Below are positions 37,607 to 46,749 of a DNA stretch of 64,000 bases, one piece after another. The stretch's first letter is position 1. The number at the start of each line of letters is the position of its first letter. The DNA is from Candidatus Binatia bacterium. GTDB taxonomy: Bacteria; Desulfobacterota; Binatia; UBA1149; CAITLU01. The notes under the pieces are model-generated. The model ran no database searches. It had not been told where the DNA came from and saw only the letters and a program-made list of their open reading frames with translations. The stretch is taken from the NCBI GenBank assembly GCA_036493895.1, contig DASXOZ010000019.1:1-64000 (forward strand). Direction: 5' to 3'. The translations under genes and the position numbers were made by a program.

Positions 37607-38907
37607 CGTTCCTGTTCCTCCGGTTCCGGGTGGCCCGTCTGGTCGCCGTCGAGTTGCTCGCGCGCCGGCTCCGCCGCATCGAGCGGCATCGCAGCCGCGA
37701 GCTCGCGCCATACGACGTCGGCACCGGCGCGGCCGCGGCGAAATCGCAGCTCGATGCGGTCGCCGACCGAAACTTCCGCGGCGTCGCGCACGATCGCGCC
37801 GCCGACGGTGGCGAGGCTATAGCCGCGCTCGAGCACCGCAAGCGGGCTCAGTGCATCCAGGCTCGAGGCGAGCTGGGCCAGCCGCCGCACCGGAGCGGCA
37901 ATGCCGGCGCGCAGCGCCCGCTCGAGCAGCATCGCGCAGCGGTCGGCCCGCTGGCGAATGTCGGCAATGCGCGCCGCCGGGTGGCGAAGCCGGCCGCCGC
38001 GAGCGTCGACGTGCATGCGAAGGCCTGCCAGGCGCCGCTGGATCGCTTCGTGAAGGTGAAGGGAACTCTTCGCGAGCTGCGCGGCAAGCTCGAGGCGTAC
38101 AGGCACGACGGCTTCGGCCGCAGCCGTAGGCGTTGCCGCGCGATGATCGGCCGCCAGGTCGCACAGCGACACGTCGACCTCGTGCCCTACCGCCGAAACC
38201 ACCGGCACGGGAAACGTTGCGACCGCACGCACGACGGCTTCGTCGTTGAACGCGGCCAGGTCTTCGCTCGCGCCGCCTCCCCGCCCGACGATCACGACGT
38301 CGCAAAGACCGAACGACTCCAGTCGCGACAACGCGGCGACGATGCCGCGAGGCGCTTCGGCGCCCTGCACCACCGTGGATGCGAGCACGACGCGGACGCC
38401 GGGAAAACGCCGCTTCAGCGTCACGAGGATGTCGTGCAGCGCGGCGCCTCCGCGCGAGGTCACGACGCCGACGACTGCCGGAAGCCACGGCAGGGGTCGC
38501 TTGCGCTCGGTTGCGAACAACCCTTCGGCCGCAAGCTTGCGACGCAGAGCTTCCAGCGCGGCCTGCGCCGCACCGGCGCCGACCGGCTTCATCGCATTGG
38601 CGTAAAGCTGCATGCGACCACTGCGCGCGAACACGCCGAGGCGCCCGCGCACGACGACTTCTTCGCCCTGGCGCGGGTTCCACGCGAGGCGGAACGTGTC
38701 GGTGCGCCACATCGCGCACTCGACGCAGGCGCCGTCGTCCGAGAGAGTGAAGTACAGGTGGCCGCTTGCCGCGCGGTTGACGCTGGTCAGCTCCCCGCAA
38801 ACCAGCAGGTGCGGAAAGTCGCGCTCGAAGTTGCCCTGCACGAGGCCGAGCAGCTCGCCGACCGTCAGCGGTGCTTCGTCGTCGAAGTCGCCGGCGGCGG
38901 CGGACAC
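37603..38907 (-). CDS. xseA: Exodeoxyribonuclease VII large subunit
   Basis: 434 aa. The N-terminal OB-fold (LLVCGELTSVNRAASGHLYF, then GACVECAMWRTD) binds ssDNA. The catalytic region follows with VVGVVTSRGGAALHDIL, VVIVGRGGGASEDLAAFNDE and VVSAVGHEVDVSLCDLAADH, all typical. A coiled coil precedes the C-terminal RGYSLATVGG motif. The tail is acidic and Gln-rich. It lies 4 nt after ctpA and overlaps the M23 gene start by 4 nt. Confidence 0.96.
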   Translation of the reverse strand: MSAAAGDFDDEAPLTVGELLGLVQGNFERDFPHLLVCGELTSVNRAASGHLYFTLSDDGACVECAMWRTDTFRLAWNPRQGEEVVVRGRLGVFARSGRMQLYANAMKPVGAGAAQAALEALRRKLAAEGLFATERKRPLPWLPAVVGVVTSRGGAALHDILVTLKRRFPGVRVVLASTVVQGAEAPRGIVAALSRLESFGLCDVVIVGRGGGASEDLAAFNDEAVVRAVATFPVPVVSAVGHEVDVSLCDLAADHRAATPTAAAEAVVPVRLELAAQLAKSSLHLHEAIQRRLAGLRMHVDARGGRLRHPAARIADIRQRADRCAMLLERALRAGIAAPVRRLAQLASSLDALSPLAVLERGYSLATVGGAIVRDAAEVSVGDRIELRFRRGRAGADVVWRELAAAMPLDAAEPAREQLDGDQTGHPEPEEQER

Positions 38908-38911
38908 GACC

Positions 38912-40276
38912 TCAGTTCGCGGCCGGCGCAGGCTTCGCCGCGGCCGCCGCTGCGGCTGCCGGAGAGCCGATCGCTGCGGTGGCAGTCTTCGCCTTGACCG
39001 ACTCGGGCAACGTGAATCCCGCGACGCCGCCGATCTTGGGAACCTCTCCCTTCCACGTCCCCATCAGCTCGATGGCTTTCTTGAGCTGGGGATCGTGCGC
39101 GGGATCGAACTCGTCGCGCGAATGCGGCGTTTCTTCGTCCTTGTCCTTCGCGTTCGCGTCGGGCTTGGCAGCCTCGACGACCACGTCCGGATCGATGCCG
39201 TGCTCGTGGATCGAGCGACCCGACGGCGTGTAGTAGCGCGCGGTCGTGAGCCTGAGCGCCGTGTCGTCGCCGAGAGGCAGGATGGTCTGCACCGAGCCCT
39301 TGCCGAAGCTCTTGATGCCGACGATCAGCGCGCGCCGGTGGTCCTGCATCGCGCCGGCGACGATCTCCGACGCGCTGGCCGAGCCTTCGTTGACGAGGAC
39401 GATCATCGGCACCATGCGGCGCGTGCCGTCGGCCTTGGCGAAGTAGCTCGTCGTCTGCGATTCCGAGCGCCCGTTGACGCGCACGATCAGGCCCGCATCG
39501 AGGAAGAGATCGGAGATCGAGACGGCCTGCGTGAGCAATCCGCCCGGATTGTAGCGAAGGTCGAGGATGATTCCGTCCACCCCGCCCTTCTTTTCCTTGT
39601 CGAGCTTGTCGAGCGCCGCGACCAGCTCGTCGCTGGATCCGTCCTGGAAGCCGGTGAGCTTGACGTAGGCCCAGCGCCCGTCGACGAGGTGCTCGCCGCG
39701 CACGCTCTTGATGTGGATGACTTCGCGCGTCAACTCGACATTGACCAGGTCGTTGACGCCCTTGCGCTTGAGGCTGAGCTTGACCGTGCTGCCGGGCTTG
39801 CCGCGCATCCTCTCGACCGCAGTCTGCAGCGGCATGTCCATCGTCATGTCGTCGCCGATCTTGATGATCTGGTCGCCGGGCTTGATGCCGGCGCGGAACG
39901 CGGGAGTGCCGTCGATCGGCGTGACGATGGTCAGCAGGTTGTCGCGCACCGTCAGCTCGATGCCGAGGCCGCCGAACTCACCGTGGGTCTCGATCTGCAG
40001 TTCCTTGTAGCCCTCGGGCGTGAGGTAGGAGCTGTGGGGATCGAGCGAAGCGACCATTCCCTTGACCGCACCCTCGACGAGGTCGTGCGTCGAGACTTCG
40101 TCGACGTAGTGGCGCTGCACGATCGCGAGGATGCTCGCGAAAGTCTCCAGCTCTTCGTACGTGTCCTTGGCGGAGGTGGTCGAGGCGGCAATGACCGTTG
40201 CAGTCAGGATACTCCCGAGAGCACCGGCCAGAGCGAGGGAAAGAAAGAAATTCCTGCGGTTCTTCGGCGGAAACAC
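38912..40276 (-). CDS. ctpA: S41 carboxyl-terminal processing protease
   Basis: 454 aa periplasmic serine protease. A signal anchor (FFLSLALAGALGSILTATVI) is followed by an N-terminal helical region (HYVDEVSTHDLVEGAVKGMV), a PDZ domain (~residues 90-175, including GFGGLGIELTV-like strand and DGTPAFRAGIKPGDQIIKIG), and the protease core. The nucleophile Ser lies in VNEGSASASEIVAG and the general-base Lys in GIKSFGKGSVQTILPL. The C-terminus is Ala-rich. CtpA-type enzymes trim periplasmic and murein-hydrolase proteins. It lies 111 nt after envC, in the classical ftsEX-envC-ctpA order. Confidence 0.96.
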   Translation of the reverse strand: MFPPKNRRNFFLSLALAGALGSILTATVIAASTTSAKDTYEELETFASILAIVQRHYVDEVSTHDLVEGAVKGMVASLDPHSSYLTPEGYKELQIETHGEFGGLGIELTVRDNLLTIVTPIDGTPAFRAGIKPGDQIIKIGDDMTMDMPLQTAVERMRGKPGSTVKLSLKRKGVNDLVNVELTREVIHIKSVRGEHLVDGRWAYVKLTGFQDGSSDELVAALDKLDKEKKGGVDGIILDLRYNPGGLLTQAVSISDLFLDAGLIVRVNGRSESQTTSYFAKADGTRRMVPMIVLVNEGSASASEIVAGAMQDHRRALIVGIKSFGKGSVQTILPLGDDTALRLTTARYYTPSGRSIHEHGIDPDVVVEAAKPDANAKDKDEETPHSRDEFDPAHDPQLKKAIELMGTWKGEVPKIGGVAGFTLPESVKAKTATAAIGSPAAAAAAAAKPAPAAN

Positions 40277-40387
40277 CCGCGGAGTATAGGCAAACCCGGC
40301 TTGCCGAACAACACGGGTTCCCGCATCGGGGTGGGCAAGACGGCCAATCGGAGCTGTGAGCGCCGCAGAAGTCGAAAAACAGCGCCG

Positions 40388-42226
40388 TCAAGGCGCGGAG
40401 CCGGGAACGCCGGCTTTCAGCCACGGCATCGGATCGATCGGCTGGCCCTTGTCGCGAAGCTCGAAGTGCATGTCGGCGTCGTCGTCGGGAAGGGCGCCGA
40501 CCTCGGTGCCTGCGCTGACCCGGTCGCCGTCCTTGACGCGGACCGTGCCGAGTCTTGCGTAAACGGTGTGATATCGGTTGCCGTGACTGACGATCACGGT
40601 GTTGCCCATGCCCGGAACCTGTCCGACGAACGACACGCGCCCGTCGGCGACGGCCTTGATCGGGGCATCGTACGTCGCCCGCAGGATCACGCCGTGGTAG
40701 ACGGCGCCGCTTTTGTGCTGCTGTCCGTAGCTCGCGACGACCTTGCCGGCAACGGGCGCCGCGAGCGTGCCGCGCGCGGCAGCGAATTTGTCGGACTCGC
40801 GATCGTCGCCGCCGAAAAGACGAGACAGCAGGCCGCGCTTCGGCGGCGCAGCGGCGTTGTCGGGCGGCGGCGCGGCCGCAGGAGGCGCACCGCTCGGCGC
40901 GAGCACCGCCGGTCCCTCGTCCACTTCCGGATTGGCCGCATCGGATCGGATGTCGGCCGCAGGCGGCGCCGCCGGCTTGGCTGGAACGCTCGCCATCCGC
41001 GTGTCTTCCGCCGCCGGCTTCGATGCTGCCGGACCAGCCGAAGGCGGCGACTGCTTTCCCGTGGCAACCGCCGGCGGCGGCAGTGGCTGCGCTGCCGGTC
41101 CTGCGCTCGCCGCTGGTCCAGCAGCCACCGCTGCGCCTGCGACGGGCTCGCGATCCTGGTTTGCCCTCTGCGCAGAAAGACGATCGAGAGCCGCGCGCGC
41201 CTGCGCAGCCTTTTCGAGCGCCGCTTTTTCTCGCGCGGACTGCGCCGAATCGGCGGGAGCAGCGGGCGCCTCACCCGCCGGCGCAAGCAGTTTGCGCCTG
41301 GCATCCTCGAGCGACGTGCCGCCGTCGGCAGGTGCACCGGCGTCGCGGGCCTCACCGTTGAGCCAGGTGAAATCCGCGCCGTTGTGCCCTGCCGCATCGG
41401 CAGTGCCCGCGCGAGTGCGCGCAGCAGCGGCGGATGCGATGGCGCGCTCCATTGTCGCCGCAGCTTCATCCCTGCCCGCAGCGTTGCCGCTTGGCGCACG
41501 GTCGTCGCCGGCACCGTCGTCCGCCGCCCGTTGCTCGTCATCGTTGGCCGCTTCTTCGGCTTCGCCGCCACCGCCGCCTGCACGCGCATCGACAGCCGCC
41601 TGCGCGCGGTCGAGCGCCGCCTGTGCTTCGGTGCGCGCCGCTTCGAGGTCGCGAAGCTCAGCCGCGATGGCCGCTTCGTCGGCGCGACTTCGATCGAGAG
41701 AGGCGATGACGCTTCCCTGCTCGACCTGGATCTTCTGGAGCGCCCCGGACTGGGTGCCGGAGATCGACGCGAGATAGCGCGACAGGCGGCGAGTGGCCGC
41801 AGGATCGGGGCTCCAGCCTGCCGCGCCCGCACCGAGCTTGGCACTTCGATAGACGGCATCGATGCGCGCACGATTGCGCTCGTCGATCTTCGTTTTCTCC
41901 GACTCGAGCTCGTCGGCGCGGGCAGCAAGCTTGTCGCGCGGCGCGGCATTGGTTTCGCTGCGGTGGTGGTTGTTGTCGATCTGCGCATCGAGGTCGGCCA
42001 CGTGGGAGCGCGCATCCGTGAGCGCGTCCTCGACCGGATCGCGCTGGATCACCGGCTTCGCTGGTTGCAGCGCGCGAGCGCGCTTCTGCATGATCTCGTC
42101 GCGGATTTTTTTTGCGCGCTCGAGGCGGAAGTCGGTCTTCGGGGGCGCCGTTTGCGCTGCGGCGGGCATCGAGAGGGCGAGCGCGAGCAGGCACATTGCG
42201 ATCGCAGCGCCGCGCTTCAGCGCCAT
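40388..42226 (-). CDS. envC: EnvC-like murein hydrolase activator
   Basis: 612 aa. A signal peptide (ALKRGAAIAMCLLALALSMP, then AAAQ) leads to ~200 residues of coiled coil (heptads around residues 30-230), which in EnvC docks onto FtsX. A long Ala/Pro/Glu/Asp-rich segment of low complexity (~230-480) follows; it is not in typical EnvC and is probably an extended linker. The C-terminal LytM domain (~490-612) has VYHGVILRATYDAPIKAVAD, SHGNRYHTVYARLG and DADMHFELRDKG. The HxxxD zinc motif reads HGVIL and the YAHL loop reads YARL, so it is inactive as a peptidase and expected to activate an amidase. Overlaps ftsX by 10 nt. Confidence 0.9.
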   Translation of the reverse strand: MALKRGAAIAMCLLALALSMPAAAQTAPPKTDFRLERAKKIRDEIMQKRARALQPAKPVIQRDPVEDALTDARSHVADLDAQIDNNHHRSETNAAPRDKLAARADELESEKTKIDERNRARIDAVYRSAKLGAGAAGWSPDPAATRRLSRYLASISGTQSGALQKIQVEQGSVIASLDRSRADEAAIAAELRDLEAARTEAQAALDRAQAAVDARAGGGGGEAEEAANDDEQRAADDGAGDDRAPSGNAAGRDEAAATMERAIASAAAARTRAGTADAAGHNGADFTWLNGEARDAGAPADGGTSLEDARRKLLAPAGEAPAAPADSAQSAREKAALEKAAQARAALDRLSAQRANQDREPVAGAAVAAGPAASAGPAAQPLPPPAVATGKQSPPSAGPAASKPAAEDTRMASVPAKPAAPPAADIRSDAANPEVDEGPAVLAPSGAPPAAAPPPDNAAAPPKRGLLSRLFGGDDRESDKFAAARGTLAAPVAGKVVASYGQQHKSGAVYHGVILRATYDAPIKAVADGRVSFVGQVPGMGNTVIVSHGNRYHTVYARLGTVRVKDGDRVSAGTEVGALPDDDADMHFELRDKGQPIDPMPWLKAGVPGSAP

Positions 42227-43098
42227 TCGGAAACCCGCCGCATGCCCATCGCGCTGCCGACTCCGCCGAGCAGCGCGCCCCAGACCAGCAGTGTGAGGCA
42301 CTGGTGGGCGCCGAGAAACGCGATCCTGGAGCCGAAATCCGGCAGGTTCTGGCGGATCGGCGTCGCGACGGCTTCGAACGCGAAGAACAGGGCGCCGATC
42401 GCAAGCACGGACGCGAAGACTCCCTCGAGGATACCAGCCAGCACCACCGGTCCCCAGTAGCCGCGACCCACGGCGCCGACCAGGCGCAGCACGTTCATCT
42501 CGTCGCGCCGCGTATAGGCCGCGAGCTGGAACGTCGTCAGCACGATCATCAGCGAAGCGACCAGCGTCAGCGAGCCGAGCGCCCACGCGATCCACCGCAC
42601 GACGTCGGCCGCCGTCGTTCCGGAGACGACCGCCGCGCGGCTGGACTGGATGTCCGATACTCCCGGCAGCGCGCGCCACGACGTGATGCGCGTGTCGACG
42701 TCGGTGTCGCTCAGCGAGCGGTCGAGACGGATCTCCAGCGATGCCGGAAGGAACGACGGATTCAGTCCCGACAAAAGATCGGAGGAGTGATCCATGTTCT
42801 GCGCGAGGAACTGCCAGGCTTCCTCCTGGCTCACGTAGCGGATGTCGGTGATCGCCGAGTCGGATTCGATGCGCGTGCGCGTCGCGACGACGTCCTTTTC
42901 GCCCGCGTCCGGACGGAAGTAGAGCGAGACGTCGATGCCGGAGGCAGCCCAGCTGACGACGGAACGATAGGCGTTCGACGTGATCAGCAGCACCGCGCCG
43001 GCAAACAGGACGCTGGCGGTGATGCTCGCGACCGCAACCCAGGAGGCGGCAGGCGAAGCCTTGATGCCGTCGAGGGCGCGCCGGAAGTAGTATTCCAA
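42217..43098 (-). CDS. ftsX: Cell division protein FtsX
   Basis: 293 aa. It is the membrane half of the FtsEX complex that transmits ATP hydrolysis to EnvC in the periplasm. A short cytoplasmic N-terminus (MEYYFRRALDGIKASPAASW) precedes a first membrane helix (VAVASITASVLFAGAVLLIT). A ~100-residue periplasmic domain follows (VSLYFRPDAGEKDVVATRTR), then three helices (WIAWALGSLTLVASLMIVLT and two more near the C-terminus). The RRDEMNVLRLVGA motif in the cytoplasmic loop is typical. It lies 22 nt after ftsE. Confidence 0.95.
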   Translation of the reverse strand: MEYYFRRALDGIKASPAASWVAVASITASVLFAGAVLLITSNAYRSVVSWAASGIDVSLYFRPDAGEKDVVATRTRIESDSAITDIRYVSQEEAWQFLAQNMDHSSDLLSGLNPSFLPASLEIRLDRSLSDTDVDTRITSWRALPGVSDIQSSRAAVVSGTTAADVVRWIAWALGSLTLVASLMIVLTTFQLAAYTRRDEMNVLRLVGAVGRGYWGPVVLAGILEGVFASVLAIGALFFAFEAVATPIRQNLPDFGSRIAFLGAHQCLTLLVWGALLGGVGSAMGMRRVSEWR

Positions 43099-43120
43099 GG
43101 TGTTCTGCCTCTGGGGCGGC

Positions 43121-43801
43121 TCAGGCCGGCAGCTCGTCGAGAAGCGATTCTTCGGACAGGCGGCCGCGGTGCATCACGAGCACGCGGCCCCGCACCACCG
43201 ACAGCGCCTCCATGTCATGGGTCGCCATCAGCACGCTCGCACCGTCGGCGCACGCTTCGGTCAGGATCCTGAGCACCTGCAGCCCCTGGTCGGGGTCCAG
43301 GCCGAGCGTCGGCTCATCGGCCAGGATCAGCACCGGCTTGTGGACCAGCGCCCGGGCCAGCGCGACGCGCTGCTTCTCGCCGGCGCAAAGGTCGCGCGCG
43401 AAACATCCCGACGCGTCGTCGAGGCCCACGCGTTCGAGGGCTTCGTCGGCGAGGCGACGGGCATCGATGCGGGTGCTTCCGCGTACCTGGGCTGCAAGGG
43501 CGACGTTCTCGATCACCGTCAGACCTTCGATCAGGCGCGGTTCTTCAAACACGAGGCCGAGCTCGCGGCGAAGCTCGGCGATTCCGCCGGCATCCAGGCG
43601 TCCGAGGTTGCGGCCGTTGACGACGACGCTGCCGGCATCGGGCACGACCTCGCCGATCAGGATGCGGAACAGTGTGGTCTTGCCGGAGCCGCTCGGGCCC
43701 GTGAGCGCGGTGAACTCGCCGTCGGCGACGCGAAACGAGATGTCGACGAGGGCGTGACGCGAGCCGCCCCAGCTCTTGGACACTCCGTGAACGCGGATCA
43801 T
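43121..43801 (-). CDS. ftsE: Cell division ATP-binding protein FtsE
   Basis: 226 aa ABC ATPase of the divisome. Walker A is LTGPSGSGKTTLFRILIG (~residue 38), Walker B is PVLILADEPTLGLDPDQGLQ, and the H-loop is LMATHDMEAL. The signature reads LCAGEKQRVALARAL where FtsE usually has LSGGEQQRVAIARA, so the second Ser is Cys and one Gly is Ala; it may still support ATP-driven activity. First gene of the ftsE-ftsX-envC-ctpA unit; the upstream tlpA gene ends 106 nt before it. Confidence 0.94.
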   Translation of the reverse strand: MIRVHGVSKSWGGSRHALVDISFRVADGEFTALTGPSGSGKTTLFRILIGEVVPDAGSVVVNGRNLGRLDAGGIAELRRELGLVFEEPRLIEGLTVIENVALAAQVRGSTRIDARRLADEALERVGLDDASGCFARDLCAGEKQRVALARALVHKPVLILADEPTLGLDPDQGLQVLRILTEACADGASVLMATHDMEALSVVRGRVLVMHRGRLSEESLLDELPA

Positions 43802-43907
43802 CTGCCCCTCACCTCAACCACCACCGGCCCTGCGGATCCTTGCGGCCCTGCGCAACTTGGGACAAGCGCCAGCGTGCCTGTCCGCCAACCTCGAGTGTCC
43901 GTCGATC

Positions 43908-44453
43908 TCAGCCTCCGAGAAGGCTTTCGACCATGCCCTGGAACTCGGCCCGGGACGGCGCGCCTTCGGCGGGCACCGGTCCGATGATCTGCTTGCGCAC
44001 GCGGCCTTCGCGATCGACGAAAAACGTCTCTGGATAGCCGGTTATACCATACTGCGTGCCGATGGCACCGCCGGGATCGAACAGGACCTCGTAATGCACC
44101 GGTTGCCGGGCGAGGAAATCGGTTACCGCGCGCGAGTCGTCGTCGCCGGCTACCCCGAGCACCACCAGGCCTTTGTCCGCGTAGTCCTTCGCGAGCTTGT
44201 CGAGGACCGGAAGCTCGGCGATGCAAGGCGGGCACCAGGTAGCCCAGTGGTTCACGAGGACGACCTTGCCGCGGTAGTTCGACAGCTTGCGGGTGACGCC
44301 GGCGGACGACTGCAGCACGAAGTCCGGTGCGAGGTCTCCGACAGCCGGCGGCGCCGGCGGTCCGGAAGATCGACACCCGCCCGCAATCATCGCCAGCGGC
44401 GCGATCAGCGTCGCGCCAAGCAGAATCGCGACCGCGAGCCGACGGCCCCTCAC
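43908..44453 (-). CDS. TlpA/ResA-like thiol-disulfide lipoprotein
   Basis: 181 aa from GTG 44453. The signal VRGRRLAVAILLGATLIAPL ends near a cysteine (MIAGGC), so it is likely lipid-anchored in the periplasm. The thioredoxin fold begins at DLAPDFVLQSSAGVTRKLSN, with the redox motif HWATWCPPCIAELPVLDKLA (CPPC) and the cis-Pro near ITGYPETFFVDREGRV. Such proteins reduce or keep reduced periplasmic thiols, often for cytochrome c maturation; no ccm genes are present. It overlaps the lgt stop as GTGA. Confidence 0.9.
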   Translation of the reverse strand: MRGRRLAVAILLGATLIAPLAMIAGGCRSSGPPAPPAVGDLAPDFVLQSSAGVTRKLSNYRGKVVLVNHWATWCPPCIAELPVLDKLAKDYADKGLVVLGVAGDDDSRAVTDFLARQPVHYEVLFDPGGAIGTQYGITGYPETFFVDREGRVRKQIIGPVPAEGAPSRAEFQGMVESLLGG

Positions 44454-45280
44454 CGCCGCATCCCTGCTCCCGGCGACACGACGCCAGGGTCCGCGGCTGC
44501 CTCGCTCCTTTCGATACGAGGAGCGCCCTCGCGCCCGCGAAGCCGGACGAGCCAGAGCGCGCCGACGATCGCCATCGGAAGGCCGATGAGCTGGGCCTCC
44601 GACAGCCCGAACGCGAATTTGGGCTCGATCCGGATGAACTCGACGAGAAAACGGAAAAACCCGTTGCCGACCAGGTAGACCGCGAACATCGCGCCGAGCG
44701 GCGGATTGCTGCGGCGCCAGCGCCACAAGAACAGGAAGACGGCGAAGTAGGCCGCCGCCTCATATAGAGGAGTCGGGTGCACGAGCACGCCCGGCTCGTG
44801 GTCCCACGGCACGATGCCGTTGGTGTAGGCGACGCCCCACGGCAGCGTCGTCACCGTGCCCCAGTCCCCGTCGCCGGCAACGTGGCAGCCGATGCGGCCG
44901 AGAGCCTGTCCGAGCATCAAGCCGGGCGCGCAGCAGTCGGCAAGGGTCGTGAAGCCGAGGCCGTAGCGACGGCCGAAGATCCACGCCGCCGCGGCGCCGC
45001 CAAGGAACCCGCCGTACCAGACGAAGCCGGAGCCGGCCAGAAGCTCGGAAATCGGTGCCTCGGCGAACGCTGCAGGGTTGTTGAAGATCGAAAGGACGCG
45101 CGAGCTGACGAGCCCGGCGAGGAACACCCACACGAGCAGGTTCCACATCTGCTCGCCGTCACCGCCGCGGCGCTCGAATTCCTTGACGGAGACGCTCGAG
45201 CCGAAATAGAAGCCGAGCGCCATCAACACGCCGAAGCTGTAGATCGTGATGGGCCCGATCTTCAGCAGTACCGGAAGCAC
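44450..45280 (-). CDS. lgt: Prolipoprotein diacylglyceryl transferase
   Basis: 276 aa, about seven membrane helices. It transfers diacylglycerol from phosphatidylglycerol to the lipobox cysteine of prolipoproteins, of which this window encodes many. The core LGQALGRIGCHVAGDGDWGT carries the family Arg in GRIGC and WYGGFLGGAAAAW is the usual helix. The C-terminal NGFFRFLVEFIR contains the conserved FRFxxExxR-like motif. The tail beyond residue 250 is Glu/Ala-rich. A second Lgt-family protein lies at 55085. Overlaps the downstream thioredoxin gene by 4 nt. Confidence 0.93.
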   Translation of the reverse strand: MLPVLLKIGPITIYSFGVLMALGFYFGSSVSVKEFERRGGDGEQMWNLLVWVFLAGLVSSRVLSIFNNPAAFAEAPISELLAGSGFVWYGGFLGGAAAAWIFGRRYGLGFTTLADCCAPGLMLGQALGRIGCHVAGDGDWGTVTTLPWGVAYTNGIVPWDHEPGVLVHPTPLYEAAAYFAVFLFLWRWRRSNPPLGAMFAVYLVGNGFFRFLVEFIRIEPKFAFGLSEAQLIGLPMAIVGALWLVRLRGREGAPRIERSEAAADPGVVSPGAGMRR

Positions 45281-45418
45281 AGTCGGATCATCTTAGGCGA
45301 TAACGGGGACATTCCAACCCGGCGTGGTGCGCTGCGTCGTGAACCGCGCATTCTGCGCAAACCGGGCGAGATCCGGACCCGATGCCCGGCGAGATTGCGC
45401 TCGATCGGGCGATCTCCG

Positions 45419-46651
45419 TCACGCCGGCTTGTTCGCCAGCGCATGCTGGATGGTCGCACCCTCTTCGAGCATCGCCTGGTAGCCCATCACCAGGCGCGGG
45501 CGTTTCATCCCGATGACGCCCGTGAGCTTCCCCTGTCGCGCGAACAGCGCGACGAAGCGGAACTCCTCGAACTCCCCGTCTACCAGATGCACTTCGTCGT
45601 CCGGCGACGGATGTCCCGCCATCTGGATCTTGACGCCGTACTGGTCCGTCCACACGTAGGGAATGGGATCGTAAGGCTCGACACCGTCGGCGCCTCGCAT
45701 CAGGCGCAACGCCGCGGCGCGACCTTGCGCCCCGGCGTGCACCCAGTGCTCGATGCGCACGCGAAAGCCGCTGCGGCGCAGGCTCTTCCAGCGCGCAACG
45801 TCGCCGGCCGCGACGATGCCAGGGGCCGCCGAGCATTTTTCGTCGCAGACGACGCCGTCCTCCAGCTCGAGGCCCGAGCCTTCGAGCCACGATGTCTCGG
45901 CGACCACGCCGATGCCGACGATGAGCACATCCACCGCAAGAATGCGGCCGTCGGGAAAGCGCAATCGTTCGACGCGGCCGTCGCCTTCGATGGCGGAGAT
46001 GCTGGTCGCGCAGCGAAGATCGACGCCGTGATCGCGATGCATCCGCGACGCAAGTCCTCCGATGTGGCGACCCAGGGCGCGCACCATCGGCGCCGCAAGA
46101 GGCTCGATCATCGTCACGTCGAGCCCGCGCTCGCGACAGGAAGCCGCGACTTCACACCCGATGAAACCCGCACCGAGCACGGCAACACGCGGTGCGCCTC
46201 GAACCGCCGCCGCTTCGAGCGATGCGCGCAGCGAAAGCGCGTCGTCGAGCGTGCGCAGGTAGTGGACGTTCTCGAAGCCTTCGGCCATCTCCAGGCGCCG
46301 TACGCGCGCGCCCGTGGCGATGACGAGGCCGTCGAACGCGAGACTCTCGCCGCCGACGAGCGTGACGGTTTTATTCGCGACGTCGAGCGCGGCGGCACGA
46401 GTCGCGCGGCGAAAGTCCAGATCGAGATCGTCGAGCTTGCCGTGGCGAAGCAGCGTCTTGTCGGCGTCCCATTTGCCCGTGAGGATCTCCTTCGACAGCG
46501 GAGGCCGGTCGTACGGCAGGTGACCTTCGGCGCCGACGAGCACGATGTTGCCGGTATGACCCTCTTCGCGCAGCGTCTCGCAGGCTCGCAGGCCTGCCAG
46601 CGATGCGCCAACGACGACGACGTTGCCATTCGATGGAATCGCGTCACTCAC
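45419..46651 (-). CDS. Rhodocoxin/putidaredoxin reductase-like FAD oxidoreductase
   Basis: 410 aa. The FAD-binding motif VVVGASLAGLRACETLREEG opens the protein, and the NAD(P)-binding motif AVLGAGFIGCEVAASCRERG lies at ~residue 150. The second FAD motif appears as VDVLIVGIGVVAETSWLEGS and the G-D motif as GIVAAGDVARWKS. The C-terminal domain has the reductase dimer-type fold (VDGEFEEFRFVALFARQGKL). It passes electrons from NADH to a ferredoxin that feeds a cytochrome P450 or dioxygenase. Neither ferredoxin nor oxygenase is encoded nearby, so its partner is elsewhere. Confidence 0.9.
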   Translation of the reverse strand: MSDAIPSNGNVVVVGASLAGLRACETLREEGHTGNIVLVGAEGHLPYDRPPLSKEILTGKWDADKTLLRHGKLDDLDLDFRRATRAAALDVANKTVTLVGGESLAFDGLVIATGARVRRLEMAEGFENVHYLRTLDDALSLRASLEAAAVRGAPRVAVLGAGFIGCEVAASCRERGLDVTMIEPLAAPMVRALGRHIGGLASRMHRDHGVDLRCATSISAIEGDGRVERLRFPDGRILAVDVLIVGIGVVAETSWLEGSGLELEDGVVCDEKCSAAPGIVAAGDVARWKSLRRSGFRVRIEHWVHAGAQGRAAALRLMRGADGVEPYDPIPYVWTDQYGVKIQMAGHPSPDDEVHLVDGEFEEFRFVALFARQGKLTGVIGMKRPRLVMGYQAMLEEGATIQHALANKPA

Positions 46652-46749
46652 GGGCGGGGATCATGCGCGAAACATCGGGAAAGGGAAGAATCCTTTTCTC
46701 GTAGCTTTGCGCAACTGCTAAGACCGGCCGCCCGACGGAGGACATCGCC

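Noticed and set aside
38612..42460. A 1282-codon open frame antisense to ctpA and envC
   Set aside because: It lies opposite four real genes with complete family motifs and has no domain or start signal of its own.
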